NCBI GenBank assembly: GCA_963764205.1
Contig: CAVXRN010000002.1
Coordinates: 1,302,001-1,366,000 of the forward strand
DNA length: 64,000 nucleotides
DNA from: Chersky-840 sp963764205
GTDB lineage: Bacteria > Actinomycetota > Acidimicrobiia > Acidimicrobiales > UBA8190
Direction: 5' to 3'
The translations under genes were made by a program, and so were the position numbers. The notes beneath the pieces were generated by a model. It ran no database searches. It was not told the origin of the DNA and saw nothing but the letters and a program-made list of their open reading frames with translations. Shown piece by piece: positions 48,401-56,696 of the stretch. Within the stretch, counting starts at the first letter, position 1. Each line of letters begins with the position of its first letter.

Positions 48401-50652
48401 AGCAACACCGCCACGACGGTGGCCCCCACCGCCGTGGCCGCCACCCGGCCGGCGGGGCGGAGCCCGGCCGAGCCCTGCGCCACCACGTTGCCCAGCGCCA
48501 GGCCCAGCGCCACCACCAGGAGCACGAGGGCCGTCGGCGGCGCCACCGACGTGGCGAAGGCATCCAGCAGGCCCAACGCGAGGCTGAAGCCGACGACCGA
48601 TTGCCGCCAGGCGCGAGGCGCCCGGACGGCCCGGTGCAGCGCCCGGGTCGGGCCCGGCGACGCGGCCGGGCCGGCCGCCGGGCTGATCCCACCCGACTCG
48701 TCCGAGGCCGTGGTCGGACCCGGCTCGGCGGCCGGCGCGGCCTCACCGTAGGGGGCCACCCGCGACGCCTGACCCAGGAGGTGGACGATCCACGGACAGG
48801 CCGCGTAGATGACCATGGCGTCCCAGTGCGCGGTGGCCAACGCGTCGTACGGGACGGGGATGGCGAGGTAGATCACCGTCGACGTCACCCGCGCCCACGC
48901 CGTGCCGAGCGGCCGCGTCAGCCGGGCCATCCCGAGCGCCCCCACCGGGATGCAGCCCAGCACCACGATCTTGTCGAGCAGCCCCATGCTCCCGAACAGC
49001 ACCATGCCGGCGACGCCGAGGATCCCCGTCGCGGGTGTGGCCGCGTCGGTCGTGCCCACGCCGGTGGGCTGCCATCCCGACACGAACCGATGCACGAACG
49101 TCGTCCACGACGGCATGGGCAGCAGTTGGCCCACGATGGGGAAGCCCGACCCGAACAGCTCGCGGCTCCCGAACACCACCACCAGCGCCGCCGCCAACCA
49201 CACCATCCACCGAGTGGCCGTCGCCGGGCCCTGCGCGATCCCTGCGTCCACCTCGCCCGCCGTCGCCGGTGTCACATCGGGCTCGGGCTCCTCGGAGGAA
49301 GGGCCGACGGGAGAAACCGCGCGCGCCGCTCCGGCCCCACCGACGTTGGCGGCCTCGAGGCCGTGGGTGACCGCTCGTCGCACGTACGCGTTGAGACGAG
49401 CGCTCCCGTGCAGTTGCAGCCTCCGCACCGTGGCATCGTCGAGGCGCCGATGGGCCCGCACCGACGCCCGCGCCGCGCGCAGGCTCCGTCGTGTGGCGAA
49501 GTTCCATTTCCAGGCGTGTGCCACGGCCGAGGCACGCTCGCGATGGCGCGCCACCACGGCCACGACGTATTCGGCCAGGGCGAGCAAGGCCACCTGGGGG
49601 AGCACGCGCGCCAGGTGGAACGGGCCGTACGCCTTGAGCACGGCGTGCAACTCGTGCCGGCGCTGCAACGACTGCAACGTCACCCCGGACCGCCCCGCAC
49701 CGGCGCCGTCGCCCGGGGCACGCTCGGGAGCCGCTTCTGTGGCAACCGCCGACACGCCGGTCCCGGCATCGACGTCGCGCGCCTCCGCGTCCACGTCGCG
49801 CGCGTGTGTCCGCGTCAGCGCCGGCGTCTGTGTCGTCGGGTACGACTGTGTCGTCGGGTACGACTGTGTCGTCGGGTACGACTGTGTCGTCGGGCCCGGA
49901 CCACGTCTCGAGCATGAACGAGATCGCGTCGGATCCCGACCCGGGGTCGTCGAGATGGTCGGGGAGGCTGCGTCGCCCGCTCGCCAACATCTCGAGATGC
50001 CGCACGCGCGCCCGGGCGCCACGAGCACCCGCGCCCCCAGGATCTGGGCGCGCCAACACAGGTCGAGGTCCTCCCCCATGGCGAAGATCTCGGGGTCGAA
50101 CCCGCCCAGCTCGGCAAACAGGTCGAAGCGGACGAGGGTGCAGCCGCCCGGGGCGAGAAAGACGTCGCGCACGGCGTCGTGCTGGCCGTGGTCGATCTCG
50201 CCCGGCTCCATGCGGTCGACGACAGCGCCGCCCTTGTCGACCGCCATGCCGACGTGCAGCAACCTCGTCGGATCGTCCCAACTGACCAGTTTCGGCGCCA
50301 CCACGCCGGCGTTGGACCGGAACGACTCCTCCACCATGATGTGGATGGCGTCGGGGTCAGGGGCGACGTCGTCGTGGCAGAACAACAGCAGCGACGCGCC
50401 GCTCACCATCGTGAGGACTTCGTTGGCCGTGGCGCCGTAGCCCTTGTTCGTCGGCATCACCCGCACAAAGGCCCCAGGAAGCACACGTGCCACGCGGGGC
50501 GTGGGATCCACCGTGCTCGCCGCGTCCAGGACGAGAATCGACAGCTCCGGGTAGTCCTGCGCCGCGAAGGCCCGGAGCGTCTCCTCGAACCACTCGCCCG
50601 GATCGTGCGTGACGATCACGGCCACGACCGGCGGAGCGATATGGGTCTCCAT
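45451..50652 (-). CDS. giant GT2 glycosyltransferase/membrane protein continuous with a DUF5719-like domain
   Basis: About 1733 aa. Residues 1-220 are a GT2 glycosyltransferase (VAVIVTHDPGEWFEETLRAF, LLFCHDDVAPDPDA, GGFDPEIFAMGEDLDLCWRA). A linker with repeats leads to a polytopic membrane region of about 12 helices and an extracellular domain. A last helix pair near residue 1280 (AVMIGVLLAIVVLAGISGRV) begins a ~450-aa beta-rich part resembling DUF5719, found as a separate adjacent gene in other Actinobacteria. Two compensating frame breaks (one base missing near 50012, one extra near 49800) put ~72 residues out of frame; the corrected frame reads RVRHLEMLASGRRSLPDHL. A GTG at 46916 could start a separate DUF5719 gene. 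Role: probably cell-surface glycan synthesis (inference). Confidence 0.72.
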   Translation of the reverse strand: METHIAPPVVAVIVTHDPGEWFEETLRAFAAQDYPELSILVLDAASTVDPTPRVARVLPGAFVRVMPTNKGYGATANEVLTMVSGASLLLFCHDDVAPDPDAIHIMVEESFRSNAGVVAPKLVSWDDPTRLLHVGMAVDKGGAVVDRMEPGEIDHGQHDAVRDVFLAPGGCTLVRFDLFAELGGFDPEIFAMGEDLDLCWRAQILGARVLVAPGRACGISRCWRAGDAASPTISTTPGRDPTRSRSCSRRGPGPTTQSYPTTQSYPTTQSYPTTQTPALTRTHARDVDAEARDVDAGTGVSAVATEAAPERAPGDGAGAGRSGVTLQSLQRRHELHAVLKAYGPFHLARVLPQVALLALAEYVVAVVARHRERASAVAHAWKWNFATRRSLRAARASVRAHRRLDDATVRRLQLHGSARLNAYVRRAVTHGLEAANVGGAGAARAVSPVGPSSEEPEPDVTPATAGEVDAGIAQGPATATRWMVWLAAALVVVFGSRELFGSGFPIVGQLLPMPSWTTFVHRFVSGWQPTGVGTTDAATPATGILGVAGMVLFGSMGLLDKIVVLGCIPVGALGMARLTRPLGTAWARVTSTVIYLAIPVPYDALATAHWDAMVIYAACPWIVHLLGQASRVAPYGEAAPAAEPGPTTASDESGGISPAAGPAASPGPTRALHRAVRAPRAWRQSVVGFSLALGLLDAFATSVAPPTALVLLVVALGLALGNVVAQGSAGLRPAGRVAATAVGATVVAVLLLAPWSFSVLGGSARWQTLAGIPVASSSGAGWGALLRLAVGPIGDAALGWAFLVAAALPLVIGARSRLAWAGRAWSITVVAWAVAWLAGRGGLGPLAIAPQVLLVPAGVGIALAIGLGVAAFQLDLPGYRFGWRQAAAVTAAAAAVVGMLPVLVGSLGGRWGLVQVGYGEATTWMSANKAQGDFRVLWLGDPRVLPGVGWELAPGLDYAVSENGLPDMTGLWPGASPGQAAAIGGGIRLARSHATVRLGRLLAPYGVRYVVVVNTLAPSIPGLQTPLSYPAPGDLLGALSSQIDLRQVISQGGFDVFADPSALPLRATRTARGAVAPPPPASAVTGVDPELTGWRAALLGAPGATSVSGPVGVGTVLNAFAPASAWKLTGPGGGVVQAKDVFGYAGTFTVARPGKVTVSFAGSWVHGLEISLETAAWIVVAAALAGRAWWLDWWWGPLTSSRARRRRARRHVVEPRGVGVLSDRDVRVDRDVRVDRDVGVDASGGDVTGSLRRAVMIGVLLAIVVLAGISGRVISRTTVSVAVPPVTALSTLRVAPSATTESSAWFCAGGSGAQGGAPATIVLNNAGDRAVRGTLTAVPALAAGAAQPTAWAGARTVVLRVPADGQLTVGADQLGTTSLVAVAVVLDGGGVAVSQSVQSPLGWSMAPCAPSAATDWYFAHGATSQGGGLVLSLFNPTATDAVVNVSLVSATAGYLAPAAYQGIDIAPGSLVTENIGDHLAADPDVATEVSTLSGAVVATELQSVGTPGDGGISLTLGSPATASRWVFPQNTGIPQGTVAFHVFNPTTTPAEVSVDIGLSQGAGAAPLAMRVPAQSLVTLSAQSQTRIPTGVTYALTFTSRATGIVVSREVAAPAGSPPGVPEVGTVAGVPGGSTHWLVPAAVAPGNAAWALAVVDLGRAPASVRVTTPSGRALAGQPVHRVTPGSPLVIGPNPGAPFGTAPFGVVADQPVAVELDALPAGAPGVVVVPAFIPR
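46933..46986 (-). repeat. 18-bp tandem repeat at the GT2/DUF5719 junction
   Basis: Three copies of an 18-bp unit (plus strand GACTCGGACGTCCCGGTC) encode DRDVRV-type hexapeptides immediately before the DUF5719-like part. Confidence 0.8.
49829..49894 (-). repeat. 18-bp tandem repeat in the GT2 linker
   Basis: Three and two-thirds exact copies of TGTGTCGTCGGGTACGAC. In the corrected frame they encode PDDTVV hexapeptides. There are no spacers, so this is not a CRISPR array. Confidence 0.85.
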
Positions 50653-50662
50653 CAGGGCCAAG

Positions 50663-50668
50663 AGGCTA
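50663..50668 (-). promoter_or_regulatory. -10-like element before the GT2/DUF5719 gene
   Basis: TAGCCT lies 10 nt before the ATG at 50652, and no Shine-Dalgarno is visible. Confidence 0.3.
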
Positions 50669-50736
50669 CCCGTCGCTCCTGTTCCGCCCCAGGCGAAACA
50701 GGCGCCCCAGGACCGGGGGCGCCGACCGCAAAGTGC

Positions 50737-50765
50737 TTGCAACTGTTAGCACATACCGCTACAAT
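50737..50765 (+). promoter_or_regulatory. strong housekeeping sigma-factor promoter with operator-like repeats
   Basis: TTGCAA (50737-50742), a 17-bp spacer, and TACAAT (50760-50765) form the best vegetative promoter in the window. GTTAGCA occurs twice in direct orientation (50745-50751 and 50767-50773), in the spacer and just after the -10, and GTGCT/AGCAC form a loose inverted repeat around the -35. AGGAAGGA precedes the start at 50811. The local AT-rich patch stands out against the GC-rich surroundings. Confidence 0.65.
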
Positions 50766-50810
50766 AGTTAGCAGAACGAATCCCACCACCCCGATAGGAA
50801 GGACACACCG

Positions 50811-51173
50811 ATGCCCGAGTTCAAAGACGTCACAGACGAGATCACCAAGGCCGCCCGGGACGCCGCGTACGTCGTGGTCGGACTCGGCGTGCTCGGGTTC
50901 CAACGGGCGCAGGTCCGGCGCCAGGAGCTCCAGAAGCGCTTCGCCGAGCGCAGCGTGGTGCAGGGTCACCTCGACGACGTGCGAGGCGAGGTCACCAAGC
51001 GGGTGAAGGACCTCGACGAGGTGCTCGAGCAGGCCATCGTCCGCTTCGAAGCCACGCTGGCCCCGATCGAGGAGCGCCTCCCGGTCCCCGCCCGCGACCT
51101 GACCAAGCAGGCACACGCCCAGGCCCGCGAGGTCCGCCAGCAGCTGCGCAAGCTGATCCTCCAGGCGGCCTGA
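50811..51173 (+). CDS. coiled-coil protein resembling HBHA/phasin-like proteins
   Basis: A 120-aa, almost entirely helical protein. After a short N-terminal helix comes a hydrophobic stretch (AAYVVVGLGVLGFQ, residues ~18-31), then long charged heptad-like helices (RRQELQKRFAERSV, VLEQAIVRFEATL) and a basic, Gln-rich C-terminus. The pattern resembles mycobacterial heparin-binding hemagglutinin-like and actinobacterial phasin-like proteins, which associate with membranes or lipid bodies. It lacks the Lys-rich tail of HBHA. It is monocistronic with a strong promoter, suggesting high expression. The exact family assignment is tentative. Confidence 0.7.
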   Translation: MPEFKDVTDEITKAARDAAYVVVGLGVLGFQRAQVRRQELQKRFAERSVVQGHLDDVRGEVTKRVKDLDEVLEQAIVRFEATLAPIEERLPVPARDLTKQAHAQAREVRQQLRKLILQAA

Positions 51174-51207
51174 CCCACAGGCGCAGCAGCCCCACCGAGC
51201 CCGACGC

Positions 51208-52105
51208 TCAGGCGGCGCGCTCGCTCCACTGCTCGAGCACGTCGAGCAGCGTCCGCTCGAGGCTGAGGCGCGGCTCCCACCCCGTCGCCTCGTGCAGCTT
51301 GGCGTAGTCGCCCCGCACGACGGGAACGTCGACGGGCCGCGACAACGCCGGGTCGAGGTCGAACCGGAGCTCCACCCCGGCCAGGCTCTGCAACTGCAGG
51401 GCCACGTCGGCGATGGCGATGTCACGGCCGCTGCACACGTTGTAGACCTCTCCCGCCACACCGCGCTCTGCCAGGAGACGGTACGCCCGGACCACGTCGC
51501 GCACGTCGGTGAGGTCGCGCCGCGCCGTCAGGTTCCCCACCACGATGCTCTCGGCCCCGGCGCGCCGCGCCTCGACGATCCGCTCGGCCAGCGCCGAGAC
51601 GACGAAGGCCGAGGACTGGCCCGGGCCCACGTGGTTGAAGGGGCGCATGCGCAGGACCGGCAGACCGTGGGCGAGGTAGGCCTGGACCCCGAGGTACTCC
51701 GCCGCGACCTTCGACGCCGCATAGGGCGTGACCGGCGCCAGCGGCGCGTCCTCGGTCACGGGCAACAAGTCGGGCGGCACCGCCCCGTAGACCTCGGCGG
51801 AGCTCGTCACGAGCACCCGCGGCGGATGCGCGCACGACCGGGCCGCCTCCAGCAGGTACAGCGTCCCGACCGCGTTCACCCGGAACACCTCGGACGGGTC
51901 GGTCCAGGACCGACCCACGCTCGTCGAGCGCGGCGAGGTGGTACACGACGTCGGGCGCGGCGTCGACGACGGCGGCACGGAGGGCCTCCCCATCGGTGAT
52001 GTCCACCTCGTGATCGATGGCCACCACCTCGTCCCCGCTCTCGACGAGGTGGGCGGTCAACCACGAGCCCACGAACCCCTTCGCCCCGGTCACCAGCGCT
52101 CGCAC
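51208..52105 (-). CDS. NAD-dependent sugar epimerase/reductase (GDP-4-keto-6-deoxymannose reductase-like), one frameshift
   Basis: An extended SDR nucleotide-sugar enzyme of about 298 aa. The Rossmann motif is VTGAKGFVGSWL, the catalytic Tyr-Lys pair lies in PYAASKVAAEYLG, the Ser in VTSSAEVYG, and the substrate region is RPFNHVGPGQSSAFV. That last motif and the following RRDLTDVRDVVRAY match Rmd/GDP-6-deoxy-D-lyxo-hexulose reductases, suggesting GDP-rhamnose synthesis; related GDP-sugar epimerases are possible. One extra base near 51924 breaks the frame; its removal gives SVGRSWTDPSEVFRVNAV. The matching GDP-mannose 4,6-dehydratase is not in the window. It lies 10 bp downstream of three GT4 genes. 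Confidence 0.82.
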
Positions 52106-52115
52106 GCGCCGAACC

Positions 52116-53357
52116 TTACCGGGGACCGACCGCTGCGCCCGGGGGCGAGTCCTGCGAACGCCGAGCCGCCCAGCGGTAGGCGGTCACGTGCTGCGCCGCG
52201 CTCGCCTCCCAGGTGTGTCGGGCGGAGACCTCCAGGCCCAGGCGCCGGCGTGCCTCCACCTCGGCCGAGCCCTCGATGGCCTCGCCCAGCGCGTCGGCCA
52301 GCTCGCCGACCGACCCCGGTGTCACGAGGGCCGCGGCCCCGGCGGACACCTCGGCCATGGCCGTCCCCACCGTGGTGACGAGCGGAGCACCACAGGCGAG
52401 CGCTTCGAGGGCCGGGAGCCCGAATCCTTCCTCCAGCGACGGGTAGGCGACGACCGCCGCCGACCGCAGCAATGCCGGCACCGCCTCGTCCGGGACGTAC
52501 CCGGTGCGAACGATGCGCCCGCCGAAGCGCGCCCGCTCGACGGCCCGGTCGACGTCGTCGACACCCCACCCGGGCCGCCCCGCCAACACCAGCGACAGCC
52601 CGGCGTGGTTCCCCGCCACACGATCGAACGCGGCGACGAGGTCGGGCACGGCCTTGCGCGGCTCGAGCGTACCGACGAACAGCACGTAGGGAGGCTCCAC
52701 CCCGAGCCGGCGGAGGATCTCGTCCTCGGGCGCCCCGTCAGCCCCGTCGTCGGCTCGGGGCGCGGACGGCTCGGGCCGGAACCGGTCGTGGTCGACGCCG
52801 TGGGGCACCACGAACACCCGGCCCGTGGGGGCGCACAGCTCGCCCAGTCGCTCTGCGGTCCGTCGGCTCACGCACACGATGGCGTCGGCGCGGCGAGCCG
52901 CGATGCGGATGGCCCTCCCGAAGACCACGACCTTGCTCCGCTCGTGCCACTCGGGATGGTCGAGGAACGTGAGGTCGTGCACCGTGACCACCCGCGGGAC
53001 ATTGGCGCGCTCGGGCATGGTGTAGTGCGGGCCGTGATGCACGTCGATCGGCGCGGCGCCGAGCAGCGCCGGGAGCCGCGCCTGCTCCCACGCCAGCCGG
53101 GCCGGTCGACGCTCGGGCGCGACGGCCCGCACCGTCGTGCCCGACACCGACCGAAGGGCGCGCCAGCGCGCGCCGTCGTGGCGTCGGGACCACAGCGTGA
53201 GCGCCACGTCGTGGCGCGTCGAGAGCGCCGTGACCACGTCGATGGTGTAGCGACCGGCCCCCACGGGCTGGGCGGGCACCGCGCTCACGTCGACCGAGAC
53301 CGACACGACCTCGTCGTGCGCCACGGGAGAAGCCCCAGGAGAACCGGAAGCGCTCAC
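52116..53357 (-). CDS. GT4 family glycosyltransferase
   Basis: A retaining GT-B glycosyltransferase of 413 aa. The C-terminal donor-binding half has VLFVGTLEPRKAVPDLVAAF and the nucleotide-sugar motif YPSLEEGFGLPALEALACG (EGFGLPxLE). The N-terminal half contains DVHHGPHYTMP and VHDLTFLDHP, typical of GT4 mannosyl/rhamnosyltransferase-like enzymes. The GTG start at 53357 overlaps the upstream GT4 stop by 4 bp. Donor and acceptor are unknown, but nearby GDP-mannose genes make a mannosyl or deoxyhexosyl donor plausible. Confidence 0.87.
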   Translation of the reverse strand: MSASGSPGASPVAHDEVVSVSVDVSAVPAQPVGAGRYTIDVVTALSTRHDVALTLWSRRHDGARWRALRSVSGTTVRAVAPERRPARLAWEQARLPALLGAAPIDVHHGPHYTMPERANVPRVVTVHDLTFLDHPEWHERSKVVVFGRAIRIAARRADAIVCVSRRTAERLGELCAPTGRVFVVPHGVDHDRFRPEPSAPRADDGADGAPEDEILRRLGVEPPYVLFVGTLEPRKAVPDLVAAFDRVAGNHAGLSLVLAGRPGWGVDDVDRAVERARFGGRIVRTGYVPDEAVPALLRSAAVVAYPSLEEGFGLPALEALACGAPLVTTVGTAMAEVSAGAAALVTPGSVGELADALGEAIEGSAEVEARRRLGLEVSARHTWEASAAQHVTAYRWAARRSQDSPPGAAVGPR

Positions 53358-54475
53358 AGCAGCGAGCTCCACAACGCCACATGGGCGCGTGCGGCCGACT
53401 CCCACGTGAGGCTGTCGGCACGCGCCGTCCCCGCCGCGGCCAGCCGAGCCCGTACCGCGTCGTCGGTGGCCACCTCCACCAGGGCCCGGGCGATGTCGTC
53501 GACCCGGTTGGGGTCGACCTCGAGGGCCGCACCCGTGGTCGTCGGGAGCGGGCTCGCCACCACGGGCGTGCCGTAGCGCATGGCCTCGACCGGCGGCAGG
53601 CCGAACCCTTCTTCGAACGGGACATAGGCCAGCAGCCGCGCCCGTGCATACAACGACGCCAGCGTGCCATCACCCACCCGGCCGGTGAACACGATGCCCT
53701 CCCCGTGTTCGAGCTCCGGACCCCACCCGGGCGGTCCCACCACCACCAGCGGCCACGGCTCGGGCAGCGCCCGGCGCGCCGCGCCGTAGGCCTCGAACAA
53801 GCGCGGAAGGTTCTTCCGAGGCTCGAGCGTCCCCACCGACAACAGGAACTCGCCGCGCACCCCGAGCCGTTCGAGCACGGCCGCGGCCGCGGCGTCGTCG
53901 CGGCCCTGCAGGACGTCGGACCCGAGCGGGATGACCGAGATCGCCCTCTCGGGTGCGCCCGCCGCGACGAGGTCGCCGGCGACGGCTTCGGAGGGCACCA
54001 CGAAATGCGACGCCTGACGCAGGGCCCGCCCCAGCGCCGCCTCGTGCCATCGGCGGCCCCGACTCGGATAGTCCTCGGGCCGGTGTCGCCACGCCACGTC
54101 ATGGATGGCCACGACCTCGCGGCAGCGCCGTCCGGACGGCGACCGCCGCAGCGGCGGGACGGCCACCGACACCGCATGCACGAGGTCGAAACCCTCCGGG
54201 GCGTGCACGAGCGCCCGGTCCCACGCCCGCGTGAGCAACGGCCCGGGCAGGCGCGACACCACGACGGGTCGGCCGAACGCCTCGAGCGGGTCGTCACCGG
54301 CCGAAGCGCGGCTCGCGTACAGCGTGACCGGCGGCACGTCGACATCGGCCTCGCCCAACGTCGTCAACCCACCCAACAGCCCGCGCACGTACGTGCCGAT
54401 CCCGCCGGGCACCTGGCGCCGCAACTGTTCGGCCACGAGGAGCACACCGCGTCGCCCGTCCCACACCTCGCCCAC
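53354..54475 (-). CDS. GT4 family glycosyltransferase
   Basis: A GT-B glycosyltransferase of 373 aa, the middle gene of three GT4s. Motifs are PGGIGTYVRGLLGGL (acceptor-side loop), EVVAIHDVAW, LLSVGTLEPRKNLPRLFEAY, and YVPFEEGFGLPPVEAMRYG for the donor. The GTG at 54475 is chosen because AGGAG lies 5 nt upstream and it starts 8 bp after the previous stop. It is coupled to the next GT4 by a GTGA overlap. Confidence 0.87.
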   Translation of the reverse strand: MGEVWDGRRGVLLVAEQLRRQVPGGIGTYVRGLLGGLTTLGEADVDVPPVTLYASRASAGDDPLEAFGRPVVVSRLPGPLLTRAWDRALVHAPEGFDLVHAVSVAVPPLRRSPSGRRCREVVAIHDVAWRHRPEDYPSRGRRWHEAALGRALRQASHFVVPSEAVAGDLVAAGAPERAISVIPLGSDVLQGRDDAAAAAVLERLGVRGEFLLSVGTLEPRKNLPRLFEAYGAARRALPEPWPLVVVGPPGWGPELEHGEGIVFTGRVGDGTLASLYARARLLAYVPFEEGFGLPPVEAMRYGTPVVASPLPTTTGAALEVDPNRVDDIARALVEVATDDAVRARLAAAGTARADSLTWESAARAHVALWSSLL

Positions 54476-54483
54476 AGCAGCTC

Positions 54484-55698
54484 CTAGCCGGAGCCGGCGA
54501 CGGCATCGGCGGCCGCATCGGCATAGAGCCCGGCCAGGCCCGCACCGCACGCGTCCCAGGTGAAGTGCCGGGCCCGGCAGGTTCCCTTCTCGACCAGCGC
54601 CGCCCGGCGATCGGGGTCGTCGAGCACCGACACGAGGGCGGCCCCCAGCGCGTCGACGTCACGGGGCGGCACCAGGATCGCCCCGTCCCCCACGATCTCG
54701 GGCACCGCGCCGGCCGCGCTCGCCACGACGGGCACGCCGGCGGCCATGGCTTCTAGCGGCGGGAACCCGAACCCTTCGTACACCGACGGGAACGCCAGCA
54801 CGTCGGCCCCCGCCAGCCAGGCGTCCAACGTGGCGTTGTCGACGTACCCGAGCTGTCTGATCCGGTCGCGCCACGGCGACGCATCGAGCGCGTCGTGAAA
54901 CGCCCGAGCCCCCCACCCGTCGGCCCCCGCGATGACCAACGCCACGTCGGGACGGGCCCCCGCCACGTCTCCGAAGGCGCGCACCAATCCGGGATAGTCC
55001 TTGCGGGGCTCGACCGTCCCCACGGCCAGGACGTAGCGCGACGTCCCGGCGGGCAACGGTCGGTCGACCGACGCCGAAGCTGCCCGTGCCTGTGGCGGCG
55101 CAGGTGCCTGTGCCGGAGTCATTGCGGTGGGCACGCCGTGGTACACCACCCGCACTCGCCCCGCGTCGATGCCGAACTCCGCCACCACCTCGTCGGCCAC
55201 GAACTGCGACGGCGTGTGCACCCAGGCCCCGTCGGCGACGGCGCGGCGCACCATGCGCGGGAACCCCAGCGTCGACCGGTCGCACAACTCGCGGTAGCGG
55301 ACGGTGGTGAGGTCGTGCACGGTCACGACCCGCGCCGCCCGGCGGGTGGGCGGGACCACGAAGTTGGTGCCGTGGACCACGTCGACGGGCCCGACGAACC
55401 ACTCCACCGCCGGCCCGGGCCCGTGCGCCCAGGCCAGGTGCAACGGACGGGCCGGCATGGCCCGTTGCCCCACGCGGACGCCGCGGGGGACGAGGGGCGG
55501 CAACCGCCGACGTCGGCGCCACGTCACGGCGAAGGCGTCCACGTCGAGCCCGGGCACCGTGGCGAGCGCACCCAGGGCGCCTTCACAGAACCGACCGACG
55601 CCCGTCCTCGTGCCGAGCAACGGCGTGGCGTCGATGGCCACCCGGAGGCGCTCGTGAGAGGGTCGCGCTCGGGCCGGCACCGGTCGAGCCTTGCACAC
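54484..55698 (-). CDS. GT4 family glycosyltransferase
   Basis: A GT-B glycosyltransferase of 404 aa, the first gene of the three-GT4 operon. Motifs are GTRTGVGRFCEGALGAL, VHGTNFVVPPTRRAARVVTVHDL-type GT4 core, YVLAVGTVEPRKDYPGLVRAF, and FPSVYEGFGFPPLEAMAAG for the donor. The start is a GTG at 55698. It is divergent from cofD with 41 bp between them. The similarity among the three GT4s suggests successive duplication with later divergence. Confidence 0.87.
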   Translation of the reverse strand: MCKARPVPARARPSHERLRVAIDATPLLGTRTGVGRFCEGALGALATVPGLDVDAFAVTWRRRRRLPPLVPRGVRVGQRAMPARPLHLAWAHGPGPAVEWFVGPVDVVHGTNFVVPPTRRAARVVTVHDLTTVRYRELCDRSTLGFPRMVRRAVADGAWVHTPSQFVADEVVAEFGIDAGRVRVVYHGVPTAMTPAQAPAPPQARAASASVDRPLPAGTSRYVLAVGTVEPRKDYPGLVRAFGDVAGARPDVALVIAGADGWGARAFHDALDASPWRDRIRQLGYVDNATLDAWLAGADVLAFPSVYEGFGFPPLEAMAAGVPVVASAAGAVPEIVGDGAILVPPRDVDALGAALVSVLDDPDRRAALVEKGTCRARHFTWDACGAGLAGLYADAAADAVAGSG

Positions 55699-55727
55699 CG
55701 GGGGCCGGGGGTACGCGCCCGGACCGT

Positions 55728-55733
55728 TAGCCT
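55728..55733 (+). promoter_or_regulatory. -10 element of a leaderless promoter (cofDE)
   Basis: TAGCCT lies 6 nt before the cofD GTG at 55740, in the 41-bp gap to the divergent GT4 gene. Confidence 0.5.
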
Positions 55734-55739
55734 TGCGCC

Positions 55740-56696
55740 GTGATCACCGCCCTCGCGGGAGGAGTTGGTGCCGCCCGCCTCCTGCGCGGCCTCGTGCGCG
55801 TCGTCGCGCCCGAGCAGGTCACCGCGGTCGTGAACACCGGTGACGACACCGAGCTCCACGGCCTGCACATCAGCCCCGACCTCGACACCGTGACCTACAC
55901 CCTGGCCGGACTGAACGACGACGAGCGGGGCTGGGGGCTGGCCGGCGAGACCTGGACCGTCATGGACAACCTCGAGCGACTGGGGGGCGAGACCTGGTTC
56001 CGCCTCGGCGACCGTGACCTCGCCACCCACCTCTACCGCACCCAACGGCTCTCGGCCGGCGCCACCCTGTCGCAGGTCACAGCCGAGATCACCGGCTCGC
56101 TCGGGGTGGCGGTCCGACTCCTGCCCATGTCCGACGACCCGGTCCGCACCCGCCTGACCCTCGTGGGCGGGCCCGAGGTGTCGTTCCAGGAGTACTTCGT
56201 GGGCCACCGGCACGCCGTCGCCGTCGACTCGCTGCGCTTCGCGGGCGCCGCGGCAGCGGTGCCGGCCCCCGGCGTGCTGGACGCCATCGCCGGCGCCGAG
56301 GTCGTCGTCGTCTGCCCCTCCAACCCGATCGTCTCGATCGGCCCGCTCCTGGCCGTGCCGGGCATCGCCGAGGCGCTCGCGGCCCGGCGTCGCGATGTCG
56401 TGGCCGTGTCCCCCATCGTCGCCGGTGCCGCACTGAAGGGCCCCGCCGACCGCCTCATGACGGAGCTGGGCCACGAGCCGAGCGTCGTCGGGGTGGCCCG
56501 CATCTATGCCGACTTCGTCGGGACCCTCGTCATCGACGACGCCGACGCCCCTCTGGCCGACGCCATCGAGGCCTGCGGAGTGCGCTGTGTCGTCGGCCCC
56601 ACGGTCATGCACACCCCCGACCACGCCGCGGCGCTGGCATCGCTGCTCCTCGACGCGGCCCGACCGTCGGGCGCGACCCCGGGACTCGCGCGGTGA
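55740..56696 (+). CDS. cofD: 2-phospho-L-lactate transferase (FbiA/CofD)
   Basis: Transfers the phospholactate or phosphoenolpyruvate moiety to Fo in coenzyme F420 synthesis. It is 318 aa. Family blocks are ITALAGGVGAARLLRGL (nucleotide/Fo-binding loop), VVNTGDDTELHGLHISPDLDT, GWGLAGETWTVMDNL, WFRLGDRDLATHLYR and CPSNPIVSIGPLLAVPG. The GTG start follows TAGCCT by 6 nt. It is coupled to cofE by a 4-bp GTGA overlap. Confidence 0.95.
   Translation: MITALAGGVGAARLLRGLVRVVAPEQVTAVVNTGDDTELHGLHISPDLDTVTYTLAGLNDDERGWGLAGETWTVMDNLERLGGETWFRLGDRDLATHLYRTQRLSAGATLSQVTAEITGSLGVAVRLLPMSDDPVRTRLTLVGGPEVSFQEYFVGHRHAVAVDSLRFAGAAAAVPAPGVLDAIAGAEVVVVCPSNPIVSIGPLLAVPGIAEALAARRRDVVAVSPIVAGAALKGPADRLMTELGHEPSVVGVARIYADFVGTLVIDDADAPLADAIEACGVRCVVGPTVMHTPDHAAALASLLLDAARPSGATPGLAR

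Noticed and set aside
49829..49894. Regular 18-bp repeats suggesting a CRISPR array
   Set aside because: The units are directly tandem without spacers and encode PDDTVV in the corrected GT2 frame.
47020..49917. Plus-strand ORF of 965 codons opposite the GT2 membrane protein
   Set aside because: Its composition is Arg/Pro/Gly/His-rich, as expected for the complement of a GC-rich membrane gene. No start signal or domain is present.
50731..50775. CIRCE/HrcA operator at the HBHA-like promoter
   Set aside because: TTAGCAC is present, but the mate GTGCTAA with 9-nt spacing is not; only a loose 5-bp inverted repeat and direct repeats are seen.
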